Below are positions 23,906 to 34,486 of a DNA stretch of 64,000 nt, piece by piece (position 1 is the first letter of the stretch; every line of letters begins with the position of its first letter). A program made the position numbers and the translations under genes. Under the pieces are notes generated by a model. It saw only the letters and a list, made by a program, of their open reading frames with translations. It was not told the DNA's origin and searched no databases. Origin of the DNA: Aliihoeflea aestuarii (GTDB taxonomy: Bacteria; Pseudomonadota; Alphaproteobacteria; Rhizobiales; Rhizobiaceae); NCBI RefSeq assembly GCF_024105665.1, contig NZ_JAAAMK010000003.1:434001-498000 (forward strand). The letters run 5' to 3'.

Positions 23906-26452
23906 CTAAAGCTCCCTCAGCACAGGCGCCGCCTTGTGCCCCAGCACGCGCCATGTGCCCACCAGCCCGAATCCCACCGTCAGCACCAGCGCGAGGATAA
24001 TGGTCGAGAACGCGACTTCGGGCAGGAAGGCGGACGGCAGGCCCATGATCCGGGCGATGACGAACCATGCGGCGACGCCGCCCGCGAAGAGCGCGAAGGT
24101 CGCCGTCGCCAAGCCGATGATGGCGTATTCGAGCGAGAAGGCGGAGATCAACGTGCGCCGGGTTGCGCCGAGGGTCTTCAGGACGACCGCGTCGTGCACC
24201 CGCGCGCGGTTGCCGGCCGCCAGCGCGCCCGACAGGACCAGCACCGAGGCGACCAGTGCGACGGCCGCCGCGGCACGGATGGCGACGGCGAGTTGCGCGA
24301 CGATCTCATTGACGATGTCGAGCGCGTCCTTGACGCGAACCGAGGTCACCGACGGAAAGGTGCGTGTGACCGAATTGAGAATGCGCGCCTCGTCCGCCGC
24401 GCTCGCATCGTCGTCGGCGAGCGTCGCCAGCCATGAATGCGGCGCGCCGGCGAAGGTGTTGGGCGAAAACACCATGACGAAATTGATGCCCATCGATTCC
24501 CACTCGACCTGCCGGAAATTGGCGATGCGCGCGGTGATGTTGCGGCCGAGCACGTTGACGGTGATCGTGTCGCCCAGTTGCACGCCGATCTCCGATCCTT
24601 CCTGCGCGGCGAAGGAGACGAGCGGCTCGCCGTCATAATCGGCCGGCCACCATTCGCCCGCCGTGAGCGTCGAGTTTTCCGGTACGTTCTGCGCATAGGT
24701 GATGCCGCGATCGCCGCGCAGCACCCACGCGCCTTCCGGCGGCACCTGGATGTCGCGCACATCGACATCGTTGATGCCCATGATCCGCCCGCGCAGCATC
24801 GGCACGCGGATGAGCTTGCCGTCCGGCGCTTCCGCCTCGACCAGCGCGGCGAAGGCGTCGACCTCGCTCGCCTGAATGTCCACGAAGAAGAAGTTCGGCG
24901 CCTGCGCCGGCAGGTTTCCCGAAATCTGGCGGCGCAGATTGCCGTCGATCAGCGCGAGCGTGACGAGCAGCGTCAGCCCGAGCCCGAGCGACAGGACGAC
25001 GGACGGCGTTAGCGCGCCGGGCCGGTGGATGTTACCGACGGCAAGGCGCAGCGCGGTGGACGACACGCGTGGGGCGCGCTTTGCAAGAAACTGCACGAGC
25101 CAGCCGACCGCACGCAGCACCAGAAAGGCGAAGATCGCCGCGCCGACGAAGATGATCGCGATGCGCCGGTCGCCCGAAAAGCCGATGGCGAGGACGGCAA
25201 GGCCGATGGCGATGGCGGCGGCGGTGATCACATAGATCGCGCGCGGCAGGCCGCGCCCTTCGAGGCCGAGTTCGCGGAAAAGCGCCGTCGCCGGAACGTC
25301 GCGCGCGCGGCCGAGCGGCAGGATGGCGAAGGCCAGCGTGACCATGAGGCCGAAGACGGCCGCGAGCGCCAATGCGCCGGGATAGATGCCGCCTTCGGAC
25401 GGGATCGGCAGGACGGCGGCGAGCATCGCACTTGCTGCAAACGGCATCAGCGCGGCGAGCACCAGTCCGATGGCGATGCCGACGATTGCGATGATGAGGA
25501 TCTGGATCAGATAGATCGCGAAAACCAGCGCGCCCGATGCGCCGAGACTCTTGAAGGTGGCGATGACGCCGCGTTTGGAATCGAGATAGGCGCGCACCGC
25601 ATTCGCCACGCCGACGCCGCCGACGACGAGCGCGGTCAGGCCGACCAGCGTCAGGAATTGCGAGAAACGCTCGATGTTGGACGACAGCGACGGTGCGGCA
25701 TTGGTGCGCGAGCGGAGCGACCAGCCGGCTTCGGGAAAATCGGTTGCGGCGGCTTCGCGGACTGCCTCGATATCGTCTTCGGACGTGCCGAGCGGCATGC
25801 GGATCTTGTAGCCGTGCTCGACCATGCTGCCTTCCTGCAACAGGCCGGAGGCGCGCAAGGCATCCATCGAGACGAGGAGGCGCGGGGCGAGGCCGAAGCC
25901 GTCGGAGATCGCGTCGGGTTCGTTGAGGAGTTCGGCGCGCAGTTCGAATACCTGTTCGCCGAGCATGACACGGTCGCCGACTTCAAGGCCGAGGCGCTGG
26001 AAGAGGATGTCGGGCGCAATCGCGCCATAGACGCCGTCGCGCTCGGAGAGCTGGTCCTGAAACGGTTCGGTTAGCGTGGTCTCGACGGCGCCATAGAGCG
26101 GATAGGCTGCGTCGACGGCCTTCGCCTCGACGAGTGTCTGGTCGGAGCCGTCTTCGAGTCGCACCATGGAGCGGATGCCGGCCGTGTGGGTGACGTCGCC
26201 CTGCGCTTCGAGGAAGGCGCGTTCGTCGGCGGAGGTTTCGCGCTGGTTGAGCTCGAAGCGCATGTCGCCGCCGAGCAGCGTCTGGCCCTGGTTGGACACG
26301 CCGAGCGTGATCGCCTGCGCGACCGAATTGACGCCGCCGATGGCCGCGACGCCGAGCGCGATGCAGGCGATGAAGATCAGGAAGCCGGAGAGCCCGGCCC
26401 GCATTTCGCGCGCGGCGAATCGGAAGGCGAGGGCGAGATGATGCGAGGTCAT
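23906..26452 (-). CDS. ABC transporter permease, FtsX/YbbP-like
   Basis: 848 aa membrane protein. An N-terminal TM helix (FLIFIACIALGVAAIGGVNS, residues 23-42) precedes a large periplasmic domain. Groups of TM segments follow at about 260-400 and 420-500, then a second periplasmic domain and three C-terminal TM segments (about 720-840) with the FtsX fold. It matches YbbP, the permease partner of YbbA, thought to export or extract lipophilic substrates. The cognate ATPase gene lies upstream on the same strand, but 238 bp away with an inverted repeat between. The TesA-type esterase beyond completes the known tesA-ybbA-ybbP neighbourhood. Confidence 0.9.
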   Translation of the reverse strand: MTSHHLALAFRFAAREMRAGLSGFLIFIACIALGVAAIGGVNSVAQAITLGVSNQGQTLLGGDMRFELNQRETSADERAFLEAQGDVTHTAGIRSMVRLEDGSDQTLVEAKAVDAAYPLYGAVETTLTEPFQDQLSERDGVYGAIAPDILFQRLGLEVGDRVMLGEQVFELRAELLNEPDAISDGFGLAPRLLVSMDALRASGLLQEGSMVEHGYKIRMPLGTSEDDIEAVREAAATDFPEAGWSLRSRTNAAPSLSSNIERFSQFLTLVGLTALVVGGVGVANAVRAYLDSKRGVIATFKSLGASGALVFAIYLIQILIIAIVGIAIGLVLAALMPFAASAMLAAVLPIPSEGGIYPGALALAAVFGLMVTLAFAILPLGRARDVPATALFRELGLEGRGLPRAIYVITAAAIAIGLAVLAIGFSGDRRIAIIFVGAAIFAFLVLRAVGWLVQFLAKRAPRVSSTALRLAVGNIHRPGALTPSVVLSLGLGLTLLVTLALIDGNLRRQISGNLPAQAPNFFFVDIQASEVDAFAALVEAEAPDGKLIRVPMLRGRIMGINDVDVRDIQVPPEGAWVLRGDRGITYAQNVPENSTLTAGEWWPADYDGEPLVSFAAQEGSEIGVQLGDTITVNVLGRNITARIANFRQVEWESMGINFVMVFSPNTFAGAPHSWLATLADDDASAADEARILNSVTRTFPSVTSVRVKDALDIVNEIVAQLAVAIRAAAAVALVASVLVLSGALAAGNRARVHDAVVLKTLGATRRTLISAFSLEYAIIGLATATFALFAGGVAAWFVIARIMGLPSAFLPEVAFSTIILALVLTVGFGLVGTWRVLGHKAAPVLREL

Positions 26453-26525
26453 GCGTTTTGCCTCGCCGGGGAGGGGAGGTATTTTGTCGTGCCAGCGATC
26501 GGGAAGGTTCGATGCCTTGTCGCGC

Positions 26526-26669
26526 CCCCCTCTGGCCTGCCGGCCATCTCCCCCGTGAGGGGGGAGATTATTCTCGTCATCTTCCCGCTCAGGCGATCAT
26601 GGTGCAGGCAAAGTGGATGACGTGCTTGATCTCCCCCCTCGCGGGGGAGATGGCCGGCAGGCCAGAGGG
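26526..26669. repeat. inverted repeat inside the ybbA-ybbP-like operon
   Basis: Left arm 26526-26568 and right arm 26629-26669 share CCCTCTGGCCTGCCGGCC and its complement. Each arm also contains a hairpin of the form ATCTCCCCC...GGGGGAGAT. The element lies between the ATPase stop and the permease start. This is a familiar type of rhizobial intergenic palindrome. It may attenuate permease expression. Confidence 0.75.
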
Positions 26670-26690
26670 AAGCGACGTCGAGCGCATACA

Positions 26691-27389
26691 TCACGCGTTC
26701 ACCGCTTGAAGCTGCGGTTCGGCCTCGATGCGGCCGGAGCGGATGGCGATCTGGCGCGAGCAGCGGGCGGCGAGGGCGGGGTCGTGGGTGACGAGCATCA
26801 GGGTCATGCCGCGCTCGGCGGCCTTGGCGAACAGCATGTCGGATATCTGGCGGCCCGTCGTCTGGTCGAGATTGCCGGTCGGCTCGTCGGCGATGAGAAG
26901 GCGCGGCGAGGGGGCCAGCGCGCGGGCGATGGCGACGCGTTGCTGCTCGCCGCCGGACAATTCGCCCGGATAGTGCGTGAGGCGGTCCTTGAGGCCGACT
27001 TCGGCCAGTTCGCGCTCCGCGATCTCGAAGGCGTCGGTGCGGCCGGCAAGTTCCAGCGGCACGGCGACGTTTTCAAGCGCCGTCATGTTGGGGATCAGGT
27101 GGAAGGACTGGAAGACGATGCCGACATTGCGGCCGCGAAAGGCGGCGAGCTGGTCCTCGCTCATCTTCGTCAGGTTCTCACCGGCGATCGCGATCGAGCC
27201 GGCGTCGATGCGCTCCAGCCCTGCCAGCACCATCAGGAGCGTCGACTTGCCCGAACCGGAGGGACCGACGATGCCGGCCGTCTCGCCGGCGGCGATGTCG
27301 AGGCTGATATTCTTGAGGACATGGACCGACGATGCCCCCTCGCCGAGCGTGAGCGAAACGTCCTTCATCTCGATGACGGGTTCTGCCAA
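26691..27389 (-). CDS. ABC transporter ATP-binding protein (YbbA/LolD family)
   Basis: 232 aa nucleotide-binding subunit of a MacB/LolD-type system. Walker A GPSGSGKST at 42-50, Q-loop VFQSFHLIPN about 92-101, signature LSGGEQQR at 144-151, Walker B LLIADEPTG at 164-172, and the switch His in VTHD. All catalytic residues are present. The likely start is TTG at 27389, with AGGAG upstream. It pairs with the FtsX-like permease downstream. It is divergent from the TesA-like esterase, with a 16-bp inverted repeat between them. Confidence 0.93.
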   Translation of the reverse strand: MAEPVIEMKDVSLTLGEGASSVHVLKNISLDIAAGETAGIVGPSGSGKSTLLMVLAGLERIDAGSIAIAGENLTKMSEDQLAAFRGRNVGIVFQSFHLIPNMTALENVAVPLELAGRTDAFEIAERELAEVGLKDRLTHYPGELSGGEQQRVAIARALAPSPRLLIADEPTGNLDQTTGRQISDMLFAKAAERGMTLMLVTHDPALAARCSRQIAIRSGRIEAEPQLQAVNA

Positions 27390-27419
27390 GGCCGATCGCT
27401 CCTATATGATGCCATGAGT

Positions 27420-27435
27420 GGGAACGACCGTTCCC
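27420..27435. promoter_or_regulatory. inverted repeat in the divergent tesA/ybbA promoter region
   Basis: GGGAAC-GACC-GTTCCC, a perfect 6-bp dyad in the 89-bp region between the two divergent start codons. It is a possible operator for a shared regulator; no known consensus was matched. Confidence 0.35.
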
Positions 27436-27478
27436 GAAAGGGCCGGGAAACCGGCTGGTCGAATATGGGTTTTCGGTG

Positions 27479-28114
27479 ATGGCGTTCAATTCTTCCATAC
27501 GCGTTTTGGTCGCAGCCTTCATGACCGTGATGGCGACGATGACGGCCGCGCGGGCAGAACCGGCGCAGATCGTCGCTTTCGGCGACAGTCTGATGGCCGG
27601 ATACCAGCTCAATCCGGGCGAATCCTTTCCCGAACGACTGCAGGCGGCCCTGCGCGAGCGCGGTCACGATGTGGTGATCGCCAATGCCGGCGTCTCGGGC
27701 GACACGACGACGGCGGGGCTGGCGCGGCTCGACTGGTCGGTGCCGGACGGCACTGAACTCGTGATCCTCGGCCTCGGGGCCAACGACATGTTGCGCGGCG
27801 TCGACCCCGACATTCCCCGCCGAAACCTTACCGAGATGATCGAGCGGCTTCAGGCGCGCGACATGGACGTGATTCTGATGGGCATGCTCGCAGCGCCCAA
27901 TCTGGGCGCGAGCTACGGCGAACGCTTCAACGCGATCTACCCCGATCTTGCCGGGGAGTTCGGCGTCGAGCTTTACCCGTTCTTTCTCGACGGCGTGACG
28001 ACAATCGCCGGAATGACGCTGGACGACCGCATGCATCCGAGCGCGGCCGGCGTCGATCGGATGGTCGAGGGCGTGGTGCCGCTCGTCGAAACCTGGCTGA
28101 GCGCGCAGGAGTGA
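27479..28114 (+). CDS. tesA: TesA-like arylesterase / acyl-CoA thioesterase I
   Basis: 211 aa secreted SGNH hydrolase. Signal peptide (VLVAAFMTVMATMTAARA, cleavage near 25), block I VAFGDSLMAGY with the catalytic Ser, block II NAGVSGDTT, block III GLGANDMLRG, and block V DDRMHPSAAG with Asp/His. The set matches TesA/periplasmic lysophospholipase L1-type arylesterases. It starts at ATG 27479; GTG 27476 is an alternative. It is divergent from the YbbA-like ATPase, the classical neighbourhood, which suggests shared handling of lipids or lysophospholipids. Confidence 0.92.
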   Translation: MAFNSSIRVLVAAFMTVMATMTAARAEPAQIVAFGDSLMAGYQLNPGESFPERLQAALRERGHDVVIANAGVSGDTTTAGLARLDWSVPDGTELVILGLGANDMLRGVDPDIPRRNLTEMIERLQARDMDVILMGMLAAPNLGASYGERFNAIYPDLAGEFGVELYPFFLDGVTTIAGMTLDDRMHPSAAGVDRMVEGVVPLVETWLSAQE

Positions 28115-28409
28115 CGATCTTAACGGTTGAAGATTTACGCTGCGCTGCAAAATCGCTTGCGAACCAGAGCCAGCGATGATTCGTTTAAGGAAGACGCAGT
28201 CGATTCGAGGAGGTGGCAGGGCCGGACTCGAGTGCCGGTGACAGTTCCCGGACGGCAGATGCCGCTTTTCCAGACGCGTCCCTCTGACCGACCGGTTCAC
28301 CGCCCGATCTTCGGGCTTCGATCCCGGCTTCGGCGTCTCTTCACCCATCACGCCGAAGCGCTGAGCGCCGGGCACGACGTGCCGGCGGGTTAAGGGGAAG
28401 GACCAGACC
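28115..28409. other. intergenic region between tesA and thpR
   Basis: 295 bp. It contains one strong hairpin, GCTTCGGCGT (28327-28336) and ACGCCGAAGC (28350-28359) with a 13-nt loop, and a GGAGG word near 28209 that has no suitable start codon after it. An open frame runs through most of it but has no family resemblance. I see no convincing gene. Confidence 0.4.
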
Positions 28410-29009
28410 ATGCCGCGATTGTTCACAGCACTCGAAATTCCGCGCGACGTATCCCTCTCGCTGTCGCTTTTGCGCGGCGGCCTTCCCGGAGCACGCTGGA
28501 TCGACCCCGAGAATTATCATCTGACGCTGCGCTTCTTCGGCGACGTCGAAGGCCATGTCGCCGACGAGATCGCCGCTGCGCTGGACCGCGTGCGCCGCGC
28601 TTCCTTCACGCTCGCGCTTTCCGGTGTCGGCGCGTTCGGCTCGAAGAAGCCGCATTCGATCTATGCCGGCATCGCACCTTCGCCCGCGCTCCATGCGTTG
28701 CAGGGCGAAATCGACGGGATTTGCCGCCGTCTCGGCGTGCCGGCCGATCCGCGCAAGTTCACGCCCCACGTCACGGTCGCGCGGCTGCGCAACGTCACGC
28801 CCGGCGAGGTGGCGCACTACCTTTCCCAGCGCGGCAATTTTTCCACCGCGCCGTTCAAGGTTTCCCGCTTCGTCATGATGTCGTCGCGCGATTCGGTCGG
28901 CGGCGGACCTTACGTCGTCGAGGAAGCCTGGCCGCTGGACGCCAACGAGAAGGCCGGCGTCGGCGCGGACTGGGCGTATGCGCCGCAGCCCGCCTGGCAG
29001 GCGCGCTGA
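28410..29009 (+). CDS. thpR: RNA 2',3'-cyclic phosphodiesterase
   Basis: 199 aa member of the 2H phosphoesterase superfamily (LigT/ThpR). Both catalytic H-x-T-x motifs are present, HLTL at 37-40 and HVTV at 120-123, at the usual spacing. The enzyme opens 2',3'-cyclic phosphate ends of RNA to 2'-phosphates. GGGGAAGGA lies before the ATG. Its stop codon overlaps the start of the pterin dehydratase gene (TGATG), so the two are translationally coupled. Confidence 0.93.
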   Translation: MPRLFTALEIPRDVSLSLSLLRGGLPGARWIDPENYHLTLRFFGDVEGHVADEIAAALDRVRRASFTLALSGVGAFGSKKPHSIYAGIAPSPALHALQGEIDGICRRLGVPADPRKFTPHVTVARLRNVTPGEVAHYLSQRGNFSTAPFKVSRFVMMSSRDSVGGGPYVVEEAWPLDANEKAGVGADWAYAPQPAWQAR

Positions 29010-29305
29010 TGCCGGTCACCAAACTCGACGAGGCCGCGATCGCGAAGGCGCTCGCGGCCCTGCCGGACTGGATTCGCGACGATGACGGTCTTGGCATTTC
29101 GCGCCGGTTCAAGTTCAAGACCTTCAACGAGGCGTTCGGCTTCATGACGCGCTGCGCGCTGGAAGCCGAAAAGGCCGACCACCATCCCGAATGGTCGAAC
29201 GTCTACAACAAGGTGGATATCAGGCTCACCACCCACGACGCGGGCGGGCTGTCAGAACGCGACTTCGATCTGGCCGCGAAGATGGACCGCTTCTTCAAAA
29301 GTTGA
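29009..29305 (+). CDS. phhB: 4a-hydroxytetrahydrobiopterin dehydratase
   Basis: 98 aa pterin-4a-carbinolamine dehydratase. Motif HHPEW at 58-62 and the conserved His76 in [12 protein letters not shown] are both intact. The enzyme recycles the pterin cofactor of aromatic amino acid hydroxylases, and homologues also occur where no hydroxylase is present. The start ATG overlaps the TGA of thpR. No phenylalanine hydroxylase gene is in the window. Length is typical. Confidence 0.93.
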   Translation: MPVTKLDEAAIAKALAALPDWIRDDDGLGISRRFKFKTFNEAFGFMTRCALEAEKADHHPEWSNVYNKVDIRLTTHDAGGLSERDFDLAAKMDRFFKS

Positions 29306-29357
29306 AGACCGGCGAGCGGCATCCCATCTGAATCGCGTCAATAACGGGTTCAGGGCC

Positions 29358-29738
29358 ATGAAGCAGGCGAGCATCGACGACATTCTCCAGCCCGGCGACG
29401 AGGCGACCAACAGAAGCCGCGCAAAGCGCGTCGCAGACGGGTTCTGGCGCACGTTCAAGCGGGCGGCGCGGCACATCCCGTTCGCCGAGGAGCTGGTCGC
29501 CGGCTACTACGCCGCGCTCGACCCGAAGACGCCGTTCCGGGTGCGAGGCACCTTGCTTGCCGCGCTGGCCTATTTCGTCCTGCCCTTCGACATCGTCCCC
29601 GACATGCTGCTCGGGATCGGCTTCACCGACGACATCGCCGTGCTGACGGCCGCGCTCGCCGCCGTGCGCCCGCACATCCGCGCCCGTCATCACAATGCGG
29701 CGCGCGCTGCGATCGAGCGGTTTTCCAAACAGGCTTAA
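29358..29738 (+). CDS. YkvA family protein (DUF1232)
   Basis: 126 aa. The DUF1232 signature is clear in the second half: TLLAALAYFVLPFDIVPDML followed by GFTDDIAVL (about residues 63-95). The first half is polar. DUF1232 proteins are small membrane-associated proteins of unknown function. It follows the pterin dehydratase by 52 bp on the same strand and probably ends the thpR-phhB unit. Its last 4 bp overlap the convergent FAD oxidoreductase gene. Confidence 0.87.
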   Translation: MKQASIDDILQPGDEATNRSRAKRVADGFWRTFKRAARHIPFAEELVAGYYAALDPKTPFRVRGTLLAALAYFVLPFDIVPDMLLGIGFTDDIAVLTAALAAVRPHIRARHHNAARAAIERFSKQA

Positions 29739-30991
29739 ACGAACCGCGCCGGCTCGTAAGGCGTCATGTCGATGTTCGGCGTTGCGCCGGAGATCATCTG
29801 CGCCAAAAGCCGGCCTGTTTTCGGCCCGCCGGTCAGTCCGACATGGTGATGGCCGAAGCCGAGCCACGCGCCGGCTATCTTCGGTGACGGGCCGATCAGC
29901 GGAATGGAATCCGTAGCCGTCGGGCGATGGCCCATCCATTCGCGCGTTTCCGTCCATGTCAGGCCCGGCATTGCCGCACGGATATTGCGCATCAGAAGAT
30001 CGAACGGCGCACGCGAGGGCGGGGCGTCGAGGCCGCCGAATTCGACGATGCCGGCCAACCGAAGCCGCCCCTCCATCGGAGTGACGACGAATTTCGCCGA
30101 CGAGATCATGACCGGGGAACGGGGCATGACGCTCGGCTCCCACAATTCGACATGATAACCGCGCTCGCTTTCGAGCGGCACGTTCACGCCGAGCTTTCGA
30201 GCAAGCTCCTTCGACCATATGCCGGCTGCCAGCACCACGCCCGAGCAGCGGATCGTCTCGCCTGCGGCGCGCAGGCCGGTGACGCGGCCGTCTTCGATGA
30301 CGAAGTCGTCCACCGCCGCCTTGAGAATGTGCGCGCCCTGCGTTTGAGCATGGGCAGCAAGGTCTTTCACGTAGCGGCCGGGATCGGCTATCCGGCCGTG
30401 GCGGGGAAGGCGGACGGCGAAGCCGATCTGCGGCGAGAAGGCGGGGTCGTAATCACGCAGGGCCTGCCCTTCGAACTCGTCCCATTCGAAGCCGTGCGCG
30501 CGGCGGATGTCCCAGCCGAACGCGTCGGCGGCAAACGCCGCCCGGTCGCGGTAGAGGAACAGATAGTCGGACGGCACGAGCAATTTTTCCGCCTCGGTCC
30601 CGGATGCGAGCGCCTGATGGTCGGCAAGGCTGTCACCGATGATGCCATGCAGCGCGGCGGCGATGCGCTTCGTCTCATCGACGGTCGCGTGCGAAAGAAA
30701 CCGCCGCAGCCACGGCGCGAGACGCGGGAGGTAGGACCAATTGAGAAACAGCGGCTCATTGCGCGACAGGAGCATGCGCGGTGCTTTGCCCAAAAGGCCC
30801 GGAACGGTGACCGGAATGATGGCCGCCGAGGCGAGCACCCCACCATTGCCATAGCTGGTACCCTCGCCCGGCCCGGCGCGGTCGACGAGGATGACGTCGT
30901 GCCCGGCGCGCTGAAGCCAGATGGCGGTCGAGACGCCGATGATGCCAGCGCCGATGATGGCGATGGGGGATTTGGCGGAGGGCTGGTCCAT
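29735..30991 (-). CDS. FAD-dependent amino acid oxidoreductase (DadA/DAO family)
   Basis: 418 aa flavoenzyme. N-terminal dinucleotide-binding motif GAGIIG (14-19) with the acidic residue closing the beta-alpha-beta unit at ILVDRA. The DAO domain runs to a C-terminal GFGHHHVGLTGGPKTGRL, typical of D-amino acid dehydrogenases (DadA). It would deaminate D-amino acids (or a related imino acid) and pass electrons to the quinone pool. Substrate specificity is not readable, and no alanine racemase gene is adjacent. It is convergent with the YkvA-like gene. Confidence 0.85.
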   Translation of the reverse strand: MDQPSAKSPIAIIGAGIIGVSTAIWLQRAGHDVILVDRAGPGEGTSYGNGGVLASAAIIPVTVPGLLGKAPRMLLSRNEPLFLNWSYLPRLAPWLRRFLSHATVDETKRIAAALHGIIGDSLADHQALASGTEAEKLLVPSDYLFLYRDRAAFAADAFGWDIRRAHGFEWDEFEGQALRDYDPAFSPQIGFAVRLPRHGRIADPGRYVKDLAAHAQTQGAHILKAAVDDFVIEDGRVTGLRAAGETIRCSGVVLAAGIWSKELARKLGVNVPLESERGYHVELWEPSVMPRSPVMISSAKFVVTPMEGRLRLAGIVEFGGLDAPPSRAPFDLLMRNIRAAMPGLTWTETREWMGHRPTATDSIPLIGPSPKIAGAWLGFGHHHVGLTGGPKTGRLLAQMISGATPNIDMTPYEPARFV

Positions 30992-31101
30992 GCGATCTTG
31001 AGTTTATACGCGACGGGGTCGACTGCAATCGGGATGGGCATCGGCTTAGCCGCTTTTGGTTGCCTGAACGGACGAGGGCCGCGTTGGATTTTGCCAAAAA
31101 G

Positions 31102-31130
31102 AAAAGGCCGGGCGCATGGCCCGGCCTTTT
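31102..31130 (-). terminator. terminator of ftsH
   Basis: A perfect 12-bp stem, AAAAGGCCGGGC (31102-31113) and GCCCGGCCTTTT (31119-31130), with T-runs on both strands. It lies 19 bp after the ftsH stop and closes the long minus-strand gene series. Confidence 0.9.
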
Positions 31131-31149
31131 TCATTCGATGCAAAACCGT

Positions 31150-33087
<1,938 letters not shown>

Positions 33088-33200
33088 CGTCCATCCCGTT
33101 GATGCCCGCCTTGCGGGCGAAAGTCCGAGCCGTGTGGCTTGGCGCTAACATAGGAAGATAGCCAACCCTTGCCAAGCACAGCTCTCACATGAGGTTAAGG

Positions 33201-34472
33201 TCATTCGCGAATGTGGTCGCGCCAAGGCGAAGCGGGCAGTTCGCAAAGGCCAAGGACCGCGCGCAGGGCGTTGGCCGGGGCGAAGTCGAAAGCCGGCAGG
33301 AAGAATCGCCACGGGCCGAGCACCGGGCGCGCCTCGTCGGGCGCGAGCGGACGGACGAAATGAGCGCCGTCCCACAAAGCCGGACCGGCGGCGAGGGCAG
33401 CGCGCACAAGGGCGCGCCTGGCATCGGCGGGAACGGCGATGTCGATTTGATCCGCCGCAGCGCCCAGCGGAGCGACCGTGCCGCGATCCGCAGCCAATAG
33501 GTAGCGTCCGTCCCAGAACGCGCCCGCCTCGGCGGGCATCGGTACCGGGAGGGCGCGGTTTTCGCGATAAAGCCAGATCGCGTTTCGGCGACGGTCGATC
33601 ACGGTGCGCGACAATGTGGCGCGCAGGGAAGGCGCGGCGAGGCGCGCGGCGAGCGCCTCGGTTCGATCGCGACCCGGCAAATGATCCGTGCCGCCGATAA
33701 TTGCAAGCAGCATGCGCAACGCGGTGACGGTATCTGGAGCCGTGAGGTATTCGGGATCGAGCCGGAAGAGCCCCGGCGATGGCTGCTCGACCGTGGAAAG
33801 CCATCTGGCGGCATGTGCGTTGTCGGTCAGCCGGTGTGCTGCGTCGGGCCGCGCGACCGGGGAGTCCTGCCGAACGCGCACGCGCTCATAGGTGCGGTCG
33901 AGATTGGACGGGTCGTCGATCCAGCCGATGTTCTGGTCGGAGAGGTAGGTGCGCAGATAGGCTCGCGAGATGTCGAGCAGCGGGCGGGCGAACCATGTTC
34001 GGTCCTCGTAGAGCGTCGCGCGCGCCATACCCGCATCGCCGCGCCGGTCAGGGCTGACGGTTCCACGCGCCTGACGCATCGCGACGGTTTCGCGCTGGTC
34101 GTCGGTGGTGTGGCCGAGAAGGACGAGGTCAGTGCCGGCCTCTCGCGCAGCCTTGGCTAGAAGCTTATAGCGTGCGTGGCGGGCGGCGGCCTGAATGCCG
34201 GTCGACGGCTTGTCGCCGGTCCAGCGCAGTATGACATGCGCGATGCCGAGCGATGCGCAATCGGCGGCGACATGGCGCGCCTCGTCGGCGGATGCGGCGC
34301 GCAAGCCGTGATCGACGGTCGCCGCGACGATGCGCAGATTGTGCCGGTCGGCGAAGGATTTGAAGAGATGAAGGAGCGCGGTGGAATCGCTGCCGCCGGA
34401 AACCGCCACCAGAACCGTGCGTCGGTTCGAAAGGTCGAGGGGTGCGAAAAGCCGGTCGGGGTCGAGCCGCAT
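33201..34472 (-). CDS. tilS: tRNA(Ile)-lysidine synthetase
   Basis: 423 aa enzyme that converts C34 of tRNA-Ile(CAU) to lysidine, changing both codon and amino acid identity. The PP-loop SGGSDS is at residues 25-30, and the second conserved region GHTTDDQRET at about 119-128. The C-terminal part is Ala/Arg-rich and poorly conserved, as usual. It begins 14 bp after the cpoB stop and precedes ftsH, so it belongs to the same operon. Confidence 0.95.
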   Translation of the reverse strand: MRLDPDRLFAPLDLSNRRTVLVAVSGGSDSTALLHLFKSFADRHNLRIVAATVDHGLRAASADEARHVAADCASLGIAHVILRWTGDKPSTGIQAAARHARYKLLAKAAREAGTDLVLLGHTTDDQRETVAMRQARGTVSPDRRGDAGMARATLYEDRTWFARPLLDISRAYLRTYLSDQNIGWIDDPSNLDRTYERVRVRQDSPVARPDAAHRLTDNAHAARWLSTVEQPSPGLFRLDPEYLTAPDTVTALRMLLAIIGGTDHLPGRDRTEALAARLAAPSLRATLSRTVIDRRRNAIWLYRENRALPVPMPAEAGAFWDGRYLLAADRGTVAPLGAAADQIDIAVPADARRALVRAALAAGPALWDGAHFVRPLAPDEARPVLGPWRFFLPAFDFAPANALRAVLGLCELPASPWRDHIRE

Positions 34473-34486
34473 GGCAGGCTCGGCAG

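Noticed and set aside
28127-28393. 88-codon frame between tesA and thpR
   Set aside because: No ribosome binding site at its start, no family resemblance, and it runs through a strong hairpin.
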